A stretch of 10,205 bases of DNA from CAZCBJ01 sp964496705 (GTDB lineage: Bacteria > Chloroflexota > Anaerolineae > Anaerolineales > Anaerolineaceae). Each line of letters opens with the position of its first letter. Position 1 is the stretch's first letter. The stretch lies in assembly GCA_964496705.1 (NCBI GenBank), contig CAZCBJ010000141.1, forward strand, positions 1 to 10,205, written 5' to 3'. The position numbers and the translations under genes are program-made. Shown here piece after piece: positions 1 to 6,775 of this stretch. The notes beneath the pieces are model-generated. The model had not been told where the DNA came from. It saw only the letters and a program-made list of their open reading frames with translations, and searched no databases.

Positions 1-403
1 CGGGTCTCAGGGAATCACCCGCCCCGTGAGTCCCTGAGCGCAGCGAAGGGTCTCATGTCGTTTACCAGCCCCTTCCCGCGGAGATGCTTCGCGATCACTG
101 GCGTTGGCGGATCATTTTGCGCCAGCAGCAGACCCGCTCAGGGCATCACCCGCCTGTGAAACCCTTCGCCCCTGCGGGTCTCAGGGAATCACCCGCCCCG
201 TGAGTCCCTGAGCGCAGCGAAGGGTCTCATGTCGTTTACCAGCCCCTTCCCGCGGAGATGCTTCGCGATCACTGGCGTTGGCGGATCATTTTGCGCCAGC
301 AGCAGACCCGCTCAGGGCATCACCCGCCTGTGAAACCCTTCGCCCCTGCGGGTCTCAGGGAATCACCCGCCCCGTGAGTCCCTGAGCGCAGCGAAGGGTC
401 TCA
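1..403. repeat. 174-bp direct tandem repeat, 2.3 identical copies
   Basis: Unit boundaries fall at 1, 175 and 349; the first two copies are identical base for base and the third stops at 403, where the sequence diverges from the unit. Each unit contains an imperfect palindrome (27-55, repeated at 201-229 and 375-403) with arms TGAGTCCCT and AGGGTCTCA around a GC-rich core. It carries the CCTGAGCGCAGCGAAGG motif that I know as a widely dispersed intergenic bacterial repeat. Within the unit there is also a short degenerate direct repeat, GGaATCACCCGCC and GGcATCACCCGCC, and an 8-bp inverted repeat AGACCCGC/GCGGGTCT (130-137, 174-181). I see no ORF that looks coding. The array probably continues left of the window. 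Perfect identity implies recent amplification or strong homogenisation. Confidence 0.95.
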
Positions 404-414
404 GGCAATCGCCT

Positions 415-1332
415 CTACCCGATCAACCGCTCCCTCAGGAATCTCAGCGCCCGGCGCCCTTCGGCGGCAAAGACGCGGTAATCGTTCTCCTCGCCCCACA
501 CAATCGCCCCCAGCGCGTACAGCGCGCGGCTGAAACAAATCTGCTGCACTTCCTGCGCGCCGGGCACACGCCCATAACCGCCGAAAAAGGCTTCCTCCAG
601 GTCAGGACGGGTCATCCATTCCCAGTCTGGATAGCGCGCGAAGTCCGCACTGCGCACATCCCAGCCGGCGAACTCAAAGTCAATCACCCCCGCCCAGTTG
701 CCGCTCTCGTCCACCAGCCAGTTGGGCGAGCAATAATCGCGGTGGCAGGCCGTCGGGCGCTCCCCGGCGAAGGCCGGCAACAGCGCGCAAGCCGCGCGCA
801 TCACCGCCAGCGAATCGGCATCCAGGCACTTGATCCGCTCGCCGCGCTCGATCCAGTCTTCCATCTCGGCGGTGAGGTGCTCCAGCGCGTCCCGTCTCGG
901 TGCACCCTGCGGGCTGCCGTCGCGCCGCGCAGGGCCGAAAAAATCGCCTGTGCCCAGCCCATGCAGCCCGGCCAGCGCCTGCCCCGCCGCCCGCCAGACT
1001 TCGCGCTGCTGCGCCGGTTCGAGTGCGCTGCGCTCCAACGGCTTGCCGGGCAGCTCGCTGATCACCAGCGCCAGCGGCGGCTCGTCCCGCACCGCCAGCA
1101 GCTTTGGAGCACGATTTCCAAACACGCCTGCCCAGTGTCGGTAGGCATGCACCTCGTTTTCCCAGAACAGTGGGTTGCGCTGCAGCTTGAGATAACAATT
1201 CCCCGCCGGCGTGGCAATCCGCAGCGCCCCGGTTCTTTCCCCGGGGTGCTGATTGCTGCGGTCCGACAACACGCGCACCTCACCCATCCGCTCCCGACAC
1301 CAGGCCAGCACGACATTCCACGAGTCTTGCAT
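415..1332 (-). CDS. APH-fold small-molecule kinase (aminoglycoside phosphotransferase family)
   Basis: 305 residues, typical length for the APH/choline kinase superfamily, which transfers phosphate from ATP to a hydroxyl on a small substrate in the cytoplasm. The catalytic Brenner-type motif HRDYCSPN is at residues 197-204 (catalytic D199, metal-binding N204), followed by VIDFE at 216-220 with the second metal-binding D218. The N-lobe carries YLKL with a candidate ATP lysine K49, and LALVISELPGKPL (about 87-99) fits the hinge. The substrate is not readable: the family includes antibiotic, sugar, choline and fructosamine kinases, so a resistance role should not be assumed. ATG at 1332 is the first Met; no strong Shine-Dalgarno precedes it. 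A TACAAT -10-like hexamer lies about 8 bp upstream, so the message could have a very short leader. The stop lies 11 bp from the tandem repeat, whose palindrome may form the 3' end of the transcript. Confidence 0.85.
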   Translation of the reverse strand: MQDSWNVVLAWCRERMGEVRVLSDRSNQHPGERTGALRIATPAGNCYLKLQRNPLFWENEVHAYRHWAGVFGNRAPKLLAVRDEPPLALVISELPGKPLERSALEPAQQREVWRAAGQALAGLHGLGTGDFFGPARRDGSPQGAPRRDALEHLTAEMEDWIERGERIKCLDADSLAVMRAACALLPAFAGERPTACHRDYCSPNWLVDESGNWAGVIDFEFAGWDVRSADFARYPDWEWMTRPDLEEAFFGGYGRVPGAQEVQQICFSRALYALGAIVWGEENDYRVFAAEGRRALRFLRERLIG

Positions 1333-1466
1333 GGCGTGGATTGTATCTCAATCGCGGCATGTCGGCTGCCGAGGGTTATCCGAACGGTCAAATATGATAT
1401 ATTTGCGATAGAAATCCCCGATTTTTCCACTCAAATCCTTTACCTCTTTCTGCAGGAGAATGAACC
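1333..1466. promoter_or_regulatory. Divergent promoter region with AT-rich palindrome
   Basis: This 134-bp gap separates the divergent kinase and glycosidase starts. It contains a perfect 7-bp inverted repeat, CAAATAT-GAT-ATATTTG, at 1389-1405, in an AT-rich patch unlike the flanking genes. TATGAT or TATATT inside it could serve as a -10 element for the glycosidase, but I find no convincing -35. The palindrome could equally be an operator for a local sugar-responsive regulator, though no regulator gene is adjacent. The glycosidase RBS AGGAG is at 1454-1458. Confidence 0.4.
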
Positions 1467-3851
1467 ATGCAAAAGCTCAACTTCGACTCAGGCTGGGAAT
1501 ACACCGATCAAACCGGCATGCAGGCTGCCTTCACGGCGTCCTGGCAGCCGGTTCACCTGCCTCACGATGCCTCCATCGAACGACCGCGCAGCGCGGATCA
1601 CCCCACCGGCGGCGCGGGCGGTTATGCCTGGAGCGGGGTGGTCACCTACCGCAAAAAATTCCATGCCCCCGGGGAGTGGCGCGGCGCGACGGTTCAACTG
1701 GAGCTGGACGGCGTTTACATGAACGCCGAGGTGTCGCTGAACGACAACGTGTTGGCGCTGCATCCCTACGGCTACACCAGTTTCATCGTGGATCTGACGC
1801 CAAAGCTGGCCATCGGCGCCGAGAACACGCTCAAGGTGGTGGCCAATAACAGCGCCCAACCCAATTCGCGCTGGTACAGCGGCACCGGCATCTACCGCCA
1901 TGCCTGGCTGCGCCTGGGCCCGGCTGTGCGCATCCCCGCCTGGGGGGTGTATGTCACCACCCCAGCGGTGGATCCCGCGGCTGCCTCGCTGGCAGTGGCC
2001 ACCGAGTTGGTCAATTCCTCGGCTGAAACGGTCAGCCTGCTGCTCAAAACGGCGGTACAGGACCCCGCCGGGCAACCTTTGACCGCGGTGGAGACCCCGC
2101 TGCGCATCCCGGCGGGCGGCGCATTCACCGCCCATCAGACCCTGCTGGTGCTGTCGCCGCGCCTTTGGTCGCTGGAGCAGCCGCAGCTCTATACCCTGAC
2201 CAGCCAGGTATGGGTCGACGGCCGTCTGCTGGATGCCGAAACCACCCGCTTCGGCATCCGCACCATCAGCGTGGATGCGCTCCATGGCTTTCACCTCAAC
2301 GGCATCCCGCTCAAGCTCAAGGGTGGCTGTGTGCACCATGACAACGGGCTGCTCGGCGCGGCCAGTTACGACCGCGCCGAGGAGCGCAAGGTGGAGCTGA
2401 TGAAGGCGGCTGGGTTCAACGCGGTGCGCTGCGCCCACAACCCGCCCGCCCCCGCTTTCCTGGATGCCTGCGACCGGCTGGGGATGCTGGTGATTGACGA
2501 GACCTTTGACTGCTGGCGCATGGGCAAGAACCCCAACGATTACCACCTGGTGTTTGAAGATTGGTGGCGGCGCGATACCGAGTCAATGGTGCGCCGCGAC
2601 CGCAACCATCCTTCCATCATCCTCTGGTCGATCGGCAACGAGGTGGGAGAGCGCACCGGCGCTTCGGATGGGTATGCGCTGGCCCGCGCCCAGGCAGATT
2701 TCGTGCGCTCTCTGGACCCCACCCGCCCGGTCACCTCGGCGCTGCCGGCCATCTTCGAGAGCTTTGTCCCTGAACCGGGTGAGGATGCCTTCAGCAAAAT
2801 CTTCGATTTTCTGGGCGGCGATCAGCCCGACCCGCAGGCGGATCACTGGGGCAAGGTCACCGCTCCGTTTGGCGAGGCGCTGGACGTGTTCGGATACAAC
2901 TACCTGATCAAGCGCTATGAGGGCGATGGCGAAAAATTCCCCGGACGGGTGATGTGCGGCACCGAAACCTTCCCGCACTGGGCTTACAATTTCTGGAAAA
3001 AGACCGAGCGCCTGCCGTACATGATCGGTGATTTCGTGTGGACCGCGCTGGACTACCTGGGCGAGTCGGGCATTGGCGGCGTGTCCCTCGGCGGCCCGGC
3101 GATGTTCCCCACCCCCTATCCCATCCACCTGGCCAACTGCGGCGACATCGACATCTGCGGTTTCAAGCGCCCGCAGTCCTACTTCCGCGATTTCCTGTGG
3201 GGCGTGCGCCAGCAACCCTTCATCGCCGTCTTTGAGCCGCAAATTTACGCGGCAAAGCCCATCTTCAACCCGTGGGGTTGGGAGCCGGTGGTGGATAGCT
3301 GGAGCTTTCCGGGGCAGGAGGGGCAGCCGACCCGCGTGGAGGTGTACACAGCCGATGAAGAGGTCGAACTGCTGGTCAACGGCGATTCCGCCGGGCGTCA
3401 GCCGGTTGTCGAAAACAAAGCCGTTTTTGAGGTGATCTACCAGCCCGGCAAACTGGAGGCGATTGCTCACCGGTCTGGTCATGAGTCAGGGCGTGCCGTT
3501 CTCAACACCAGCGGCGCGCCGCTCGCGCTGCGCCTGACCGCTGACCGCGTCCGGTTGGCGCGGGCTTTCGGCGACCTGGCCTATATCACCGTCGAGGTGG
3601 TGGACCAGGCCGGCGAGCGGGTGCGCTGGGCCGGGCATGAGATCAGCCTGGAAGTCAGCGGTGCGGGAGAATTGCTGGCGGTGGGCACGGCCAGGCCCGA
3701 CTCCGACGAGTTATACGTGGGCAGCCGGCGCAAAGCCTACCAGGGCCGCATGATGGCGGTGGTGCGCACCTGCGACCAGACCGGTGAGATCGTGGTCAAA
3801 GCCCTCGCCGAGGGTTTGAAGGCCGCGGAGGTGCGGCTGCGCGCTGATTAA
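1467..3851 (+). CDS. Glycoside hydrolase family 2 protein (beta-galactosidase-like)
   Basis: 794 residues with the complete GH2 domain series. The N-terminal sugar-binding jelly-roll spans about 1-155, with SRWYSGTGIYRHAWL near 134-148. An immunoglobulin-like domain spans about 160-265 and the TIM barrel about 270-580. The general acid/base is E392 in SIGNEVGER (after WSIGN) and the nucleophile is E500 in CGTETFP, both in the expected contexts for retaining exo-beta-glycosidases. The C-terminal part has WSFPGQEGQPTRVEVYT (about 611-627), typical of the DUF4982 beta-sandwich, then a last Ig-like domain (about 690-794). There is no signal peptide, so it should act in the cytoplasm on imported oligosaccharides. 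Sequence alone does not separate beta-galactosidase from beta-glucuronidase or related GH2 activities. ATG 1467 is chosen because AGGAG lies 8 nt upstream; an out-of-frame ATG at 1460 is ignored. It stands alone, without a transporter or regulator beside it. Confidence 0.93.
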   Translation: MQKLNFDSGWEYTDQTGMQAAFTASWQPVHLPHDASIERPRSADHPTGGAGGYAWSGVVTYRKKFHAPGEWRGATVQLELDGVYMNAEVSLNDNVLALHPYGYTSFIVDLTPKLAIGAENTLKVVANNSAQPNSRWYSGTGIYRHAWLRLGPAVRIPAWGVYVTTPAVDPAAASLAVATELVNSSAETVSLLLKTAVQDPAGQPLTAVETPLRIPAGGAFTAHQTLLVLSPRLWSLEQPQLYTLTSQVWVDGRLLDAETTRFGIRTISVDALHGFHLNGIPLKLKGGCVHHDNGLLGAASYDRAEERKVELMKAAGFNAVRCAHNPPAPAFLDACDRLGMLVIDETFDCWRMGKNPNDYHLVFEDWWRRDTESMVRRDRNHPSIILWSIGNEVGERTGASDGYALARAQADFVRSLDPTRPVTSALPAIFESFVPEPGEDAFSKIFDFLGGDQPDPQADHWGKVTAPFGEALDVFGYNYLIKRYEGDGEKFPGRVMCGTETFPHWAYNFWKKTERLPYMIGDFVWTALDYLGESGIGGVSLGGPAMFPTPYPIHLANCGDIDICGFKRPQSYFRDFLWGVRQQPFIAVFEPQIYAAKPIFNPWGWEPVVDSWSFPGQEGQPTRVEVYTADEEVELLVNGDSAGRQPVVENKAVFEVIYQPGKLEAIAHRSGHESGRAVLNTSGAPLALRLTADRVRLARAFGDLAYITVEVVDQAGERVRWAGHEISLEVSGAGELLAVGTARPDSDELYVGSRRKAYQGRMMAVVRTCDQTGEIVVKALAEGLKAAEVRLRAD

Positions 3852-3887
3852 TGGCGAAGTCGAAACAGCTTCCCGTTCCGATATCCG

Positions 3888-3911
3888 GGCAGCCTCAGAT
3901 GGTGGGCTGCC
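3888..3911. terminator. Short hairpin between convergent genes, possible terminator
   Basis: GGCAGCC at 3888-3894 and GGCTGCC at 3905-3911 form a perfect 7-bp stem with a 10-nt loop. It begins 36 bp past the glycosidase stop and overlaps the cupin stop codon. No T-run follows on either strand, so intrinsic termination is not demonstrated. Confidence 0.3.
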
Positions 3912-4278
3912 AGACTCCCTGGATAAAAGTGGCCTCGTTATCTCCCGGCCAGGGCGGCATGCTGACACAGATGAATTTCAGTTCCGCGTCGGATGTGTTG
4001 CGGTACTGGAAGGCAGTTCCGGTCGGAATATCGATGGCAATTCCCGGGACGAGGACGGTGATGCTGCTCTGCTCGCCGTCATCCCGCCAGATCTCACCAC
4101 GTCCCTCCAAAATGAACCAGAATTCATTCACCGTAGCGTGAACCGTCGCCCGGTTGATCTGATGCGGCGGGACGGTGCTGTGGATCATGTTGCCCGTCGG
4201 ACTGCTCATCATATAACGGATATCCGCGCCCGCCGGAGATTTGGCGTCCGGGCGCTCCGGAAGTATGGTTGTCTTCAT
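3895..4278 (-). CDS. Small single-domain cupin protein
   Basis: 127 residues forming one conserved beta-barrel (cupin) domain. Cupin motif 1 is seen as VHATVNEFWFILEGRGEIW (about 46-64), with H47, E52 and the conserved glycines; motif 2 is PGIAIDIPTGTAFQYRN (about 78-94). Two usual metal ligands are absent: the second His of HxH is T49 and the motif 2 His position is F90 or a neighbour. Metal binding may therefore be weak or use other residues; the protein may be a ligand-binding or isomerase-type cupin rather than a dioxygenase. ATG 4278 has an excellent RBS, AAGGAG with 7-nt spacing, which overlaps the stop of the preceding DUF3788 gene. The 12-bp gap makes the two genes an operon and probably translationally linked. 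Substrate unknown. Confidence 0.85.
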   Translation of the reverse strand: MKTTILPERPDAKSPAGADIRYMMSSPTGNMIHSTVPPHQINRATVHATVNEFWFILEGRGEIWRDDGEQSSITVLVPGIAIDIPTGTAFQYRNTSDAELKFICVSMPPWPGDNEATFIQGVWQPTI

Positions 4279-4290
4279 TATCTTTCTCCT

Positions 4291-4740
4291 TCAGGACTTC
4301 TTGCGCGGCGGCTTCTTCTTGATCAGGATCAATTGCTGGATGTCCTGCGCATCCTGCTGGCAGGTCAGCGGGTCTGCCACGCGGATGTACATCCAGCAGC
4401 CGTCGTGGAAGCGGGGCGTTTCGGTCAGCGCCCGCCGCACCGTCGCGCCAAACGCATCCAACCTTTCCAACGCCCGATCCAGTTCTTCTTTTCCCAGCAC
4501 CACCAGCGCGGTGAACGAGCCGTTCTCCGGGTACATCTCGCACAACGGGCGCCCGCCTTTGCGGTGCTGCAGATTCCAGCCGTACTTTTTACCGCCATCG
4601 TTCAAAACAGGGACGATGTCATAAGTCTCGACCAGGAAGCGGCGCAGGTCGCTCCACGCCTCAGCGATGGGCTGCCCGATCACCCGGATCATGTCCTCGT
4701 CGGTGGGCTGCACACTTTTATCGGTCATTCGTTCGTGCAT
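4291..4740 (-). CDS. DUF3788-type conserved hypothetical protein
   Basis: 149 residues. I recognise the DUF3788 pattern: a central YGWNLQHRKGGRPLCEMYPE stretch (about residues 63-82), then SFTALVVLGKEELDRALE, and a late WMYIRV strand. The family has a compact alpha/beta structure and no established function. The C-terminus is strongly basic (KKKPPRKKS), which could suggest nucleic-acid contact, but that is only inference. The frame is open up to a GTG at 4827, but ATG 4740 is preferred. It has AAGGAG with 6-nt spacing, and the extended stretch would begin only a few bases from the predicted transcription start. First gene of an operon with the cupin. Confidence 0.8.
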   Translation of the reverse strand: MHERMTDKSVQPTDEDMIRVIGQPIAEAWSDLRRFLVETYDIVPVLNDGGKKYGWNLQHRKGGRPLCEMYPENGSFTALVVLGKEELDRALERLDAFGATVRRALTETPRFHDGCWMYIRVADPLTCQQDAQDIQQLILIKKKPPRKKS

Positions 4741-4840
4741 GGACGGCTCCTTTCGTTCAACAGCTTCTCTTGTATCCTTGAACGCTATTTCCATTTCTAT
4801 TTGCTTGCCAATGTTTTTTTTCGGCACGGTGGATCATGTG

Positions 4841-4849
4841 ATTGTAGCA
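4841..4849 (-). promoter_or_regulatory. Extended -10 promoter for the DUF3788-cupin operon
   Basis: On the minus strand the sequence reads TGCTACAAT, an extended -10 element (TGn + TACAAT). No good -35 lies 17 bp upstream, which extended -10 promoters can tolerate. A start near 4834 would give a leader of about 94 nt to the ATG at 4740, containing an A8 run. Confidence 0.5.
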
Positions 4850-4854
4850 TGTTC

Positions 4855-4898
4855 GCTGATCTCATCAGCTAAAAATGTTCATGATGTGCACTGATCAG
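4855..4898. repeat. Cluster of short GATCAGC-type palindromes
   Basis: GCTGAT-CTC-ATCAGC (4855-4869) is a 6-bp inverted repeat directly upstream of the extended -10 element, and CTGATCAG (4891-4898) is a perfect 8-bp palindrome overlapping the hydrolase stop codon. Position between the hydrolase 3' end and the promoter of the next operon suits either an operator or a weak 3'-end structure. No T-run follows, so I do not call it a terminator. Confidence 0.35.
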
Positions 4899-5788
4899 CT
4901 AGCCAGGATGCGCGATCCCAGGAACTGCGCGATGTCGTCCAAGGATTGCCTAGCCTGCGGCAGCGCCAGGTTCAGCTGCCAGACATGCCACATCCGCGGG
5001 TACACCTCCAACCGCACCTCAACCCCGGCCGCTTTGGCCAGGCTCTCAATCCGGGCCGCATCCTCGCGCAGCATCTCATCTTCCCCGGCATGCACCAGCA
5101 GCGGCGGCAAACCGCGCCAGTTGCCAAACACGGGTGAGATCAAGGGATCGCGAGCATCGCTGTTACCCACATAAGACGCGGTATAAAAACGCACCGCTTT
5201 GCGCGGCAGCAGCGGGTCTTTAAACCCGTTGCCCGGGCTGCTCTTATTGGTGAGGTCTGCCACCGGCGAGAGACAGGCTGCTGCCGCGGGCAGCGGGCCG
5301 CCGCTGTCGCGCAGCTTCATCAGCAGCGTCAGGGTCAGGTTGCCGCCCGCCGAATCGCCCGCCACCCCAATCTGCTGCGCCGAGAAGCCCTGACCCAGCA
5401 GCCAGCGGTAAGCCGCCTCGCAATCCTCCAGCGCCGCCGGAAAGGGTTGTTCCGGCGCCAGGCGGTAGTCCACCATCAGCATGCGCAGGCGCATCCTTTG
5501 CGCCACAACGGCGGCCATCTGCAGATGGAGGGGCGTCTGACCGAGCACGAAACCGCCGCCGTGCAGGTAGATCAGCGCCCGCTGCGTGCGCTCGTTTTGG
5601 GGAATGATCCATTCGCACGGTACACCGCCCGCACTGACCGCCTCACGCGTCACGCCCGCGTCCAACTGCACGCGGGCCAGGCCCCATTTCAGCAGCCTGC
5701 GCTGCACGCTAAACGGCAGGGAAGTTTGCAGTAAACGGATCGCTGGCAAGCCTTTGCGGGTTTTGCGTTCGAGAGAAGAAATGGTCAA
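4895..5788 (-). CDS. Alpha/beta hydrolase, HSL-family esterase/lipase
   Basis: 297 residues, usual length for bacterial hormone-sensitive-lipase-like carboxylesterases that hydrolyse short-chain esters. The oxyanion-hole motif HGGGF is at 76-80, DYRLAPE at 107-113, nucleophile S146 in GDSAGGN (144-150), acid D237 in HAGEDEML, and H268 in RMWHVW. The catalytic triad is therefore complete. There is no signal peptide, so a cytoplasmic enzyme is expected. The start is TTG at 5788: the first in-frame ATG would come after residue 90 and remove the oxyanion motif, and GGAAAGGG lies 6 nt upstream of the TTG. The stop of the disrupted upstream reading frame lies 3 nt before this start. Substrate not predictable. 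Confidence 0.9.
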   Translation of the reverse strand: MTISSLERKTRKGLPAIRLLQTSLPFSVQRRLLKWGLARVQLDAGVTREAVSAGGVPCEWIIPQNERTQRALIYLHGGGFVLGQTPLHLQMAAVVAQRMRLRMLMVDYRLAPEQPFPAALEDCEAAYRWLLGQGFSAQQIGVAGDSAGGNLTLTLLMKLRDSGGPLPAAAACLSPVADLTNKSSPGNGFKDPLLPRKAVRFYTASYVGNSDARDPLISPVFGNWRGLPPLLVHAGEDEMLREDAARIESLAKAAGVEVRLEVYPRMWHVWQLNLALPQARQSLDDIAQFLGSRILAS

Positions 5789-5791
5789 AGG

Positions 5792-6370
5792 TTACCCTTT
5801 CCAGCCTGGATGGGATGGGGATGGCCGCCGCCCGTTGGTCAGCGGCAGGCGTGGACATGACGGATGCCTTAATTTTACATCCGTCGGGCGGTTCGCACAC
5901 CAGTTATTTTTCTGAAAAACGATTGGTGGACAATTTGGATATCTCTTTTTCAAATGCGCCAAAATCGGGGTATCCATTGCACAGTGAAGCATAGGGAGAA
6001 GTCTCGTAGCAGTTTCATAATCTGGAAGGTTGCAATAATAAACATACACTTTCAAGGCGATGCTAAAGACCTTAGCGGCCTGCCCATAGGATGCAGCCCG
6101 GCTTGGCTTAATTTGCTTATTCTTTAAGACCTTCTTGGCTGTGAAAACATTATTAATAAACCACTCGCAGAAATTAGCGTGAAAGCTCTCAAAATTGGTC
6201 TCATACTTAATATCTGGGAGCAGGCTAAAAGAATGCTCCAATTTTTTAGCGACCTAGTGTTTTGTCCCTTTTTCGAATACTCGAATCATCGCAGAAAACG
6301 AAATCGCTATATCGATAATATGCTTATTTCTGATCGAGTTTGCTTCTTCAACCTGGTTCAAAGTGATCAT
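5792..6370 (-). pseudogene. Unrecognised reading frame interrupted by one in-frame TAG
   Basis: From ATG 6370, which has AGGAG 9 nt upstream, the frame runs 38 codons to a TAG at 6254-6256. It then stays open in the same frame for 153 codons to the stop at 5792-5794. The first part begins MITLNQVEEANSIRNKHII and ends KGTKH; after the stop it continues VAKKLEHSFSLLPDIKYE. The middle (RAASYGQAAKVFSIALKVYVYY, then LHCAMDTPILAHLKKRYP) looks like genuine folded protein: hydrophobic helices with little low-complexity bias. I do not recognise the family. The last 14 or so codons after about 5833 lie in GC-rich flanking DNA outside the inverted repeat, so the original C-terminus may be lost. The simplest reading is a decayed gene. 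Alternatives are amber readthrough, an assembly error, or re-initiation at the TTG at 6241. Codon use is far more AT-rich than in the neighbouring genes. Confidence 0.6.
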
Positions 6371-6506
6371 ATATCCTGTCTCCTGAGAACACCCAGACGA
6401 AAGGGCCAAAATAATTCACGCACACAACAATCATTCTACAACGATTGAAGGTAAATCCCTATGGACTCTACGCTGCGATTTTGCAAATGCTCCCCGCTGA
6501 CCAACG
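5833..6506. repeat. AT-rich island bounded by perfect 13-bp inverted repeats
   Basis: CGTTGGTCAGCGG at 5833-5845 is the exact reverse complement of 6494-6506. The enclosed block, which holds the disrupted reading frame, is visibly AT-rich while both flanks are GC-rich. CCGCC occurs immediately outside the left arm (5828-5832) and one base outside the right arm (6508-6512), a possible but low-complexity target duplication. No transposase or integrase is encoded. Beyond the reading frame's start, 6371-6493 holds no gene I can support. The block could be a small non-autonomous element or a remnant of foreign DNA. Confidence 0.45.
5859..5885. other. Stem-loop just inside the left inverted repeat
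   Basis: GACGGATG (5859-5866) and CATCCGTC (5878-5885) form a perfect 8-bp stem with an 11-nt AT-rich loop. It lies inside the downstream part of the disrupted frame and could be the original transcription end of that gene, or a subterminal element structure. No T-run follows on the minus strand. Confidence 0.4.
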
Positions 6507-6544
6507 ACCGCCCGTCGTAGATCATCAGCATGTGAAGCATACGC

Positions 6545-6564
6545 AAAAACCCTGCGGGGAGGGT
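6545..6564 (-). terminator. Intrinsic terminator of the serine tRNA unit
   Basis: On the minus strand ACCCT-CCCCGC-AGGGT is followed directly by TTTT. The stem is 5 bp with a 6-nt loop, about 80 nt beyond the 3' end of tRNA-Ser(GCU). Stem length is modest but position and T-run fit. Confidence 0.55.
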
Positions 6565-6628
6565 CGCGCAGCATCCTCGCAGAGGACGGGATACGAATAT
6601 CACCCCCACCACGGGGGCCCGCGGCTGA
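6554..6628 (-). pseudogene. Fragmented copy of the tRNA-Ser(GCU) 3' half
   Basis: Three blocks match the adjacent tRNA-Ser(GCU) gene in the same order and orientation. GCGGGGAGGG (6554-6563) is identical to 6646-6655. CGGGATACGAA (6587-6597) matches 6656-6666 with one difference. CCCGCGGCTGA (6618-6628) is identical to 6667-6677. In the intact tRNA the blocks are contiguous; here they are separated by 23 and 20 extra bases, the second of which is largely a CCCCCacCacGGGGG-type snapback. It cannot fold as a tRNA. It may be a partial duplication or a decayed attachment site. Confidence 0.5.
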
Positions 6629-6643
6629 CTGTATGTATACCAC

Positions 6644-6735
6644 TGGCGGGGAGGGCGGGATTCGAACCCGCGGCTGAGTTATTCCCCAGCACTCACTTAG
6701 CAGGCGAGCCCAATCGGCCTCTCTGGCACCTCCCC
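6644..6735 (-). tRNA. tRNA-Ser (anticodon GCU)
   Basis: Acceptor stem GGGGAGG pairs with CCTCCCC. The anticodon arm is CTCGC-CTGCTAA-GTGAG with anticodon GCT, reading AGC/AGU serine codons. There is a long class II variable arm and a perfect T-arm, GCGGG-TTCGAAT-CCCGC. The discriminator G is followed by an encoded CCA (6644-6646). 92 nt including CCA. It is second in a two-tRNA unit, 40 bp after tRNA-Ser(UGA). Confidence 0.95.
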
Positions 6736-6775
6736 GGATGCGGGTGATTCCGGCTTGCGTCACAGCCAGAACCAG

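Noticed and set aside
1..403. CRISPR array
   Set aside because: The repeat is a head-to-tail 174-bp unit with no unique spacers and no cas genes nearby.
415..1332. Antibiotic resistance determinant
   Set aside because: Only the general APH kinase fold is visible; substrate specificity cannot be read and the family is mostly not resistance-related.
742..1722. Long plus-strand ORF opposite the kinase
   Set aside because: It is antisense to a well-supported kinase, runs across the divergent promoter into the glycosidase, and is rich in R, P and A as expected for GC-rich shadow frames.
1488..2546. 352-codon minus-strand ORF within the glycosidase
   Set aside because: Fully antisense to conserved GH2 domains, with no RBS and no recognisable family.
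4741..4827. N-terminal extension of the DUF3788 protein to GTG 4827
   Set aside because: No RBS at 4827 and it lies next to the predicted transcription start; ATG 4740 has AAGGAG and fits the domain length.
4138..4872. 244-codon plus-strand ORF
   Set aside because: Antisense to the DUF3788-cupin operon, which has good start signals and coherent domains.
6179..6448. Plus-strand ORF in the AT-rich block
   Set aside because: Antisense to the minus-strand frame that has an RBS and protein-like composition; no RBS of its own.
6554..6640. A third functional tRNA gene
   Set aside because: Only T-loop-like and 3' fragments are present; stems do not pair and no anticodon arm can be drawn.
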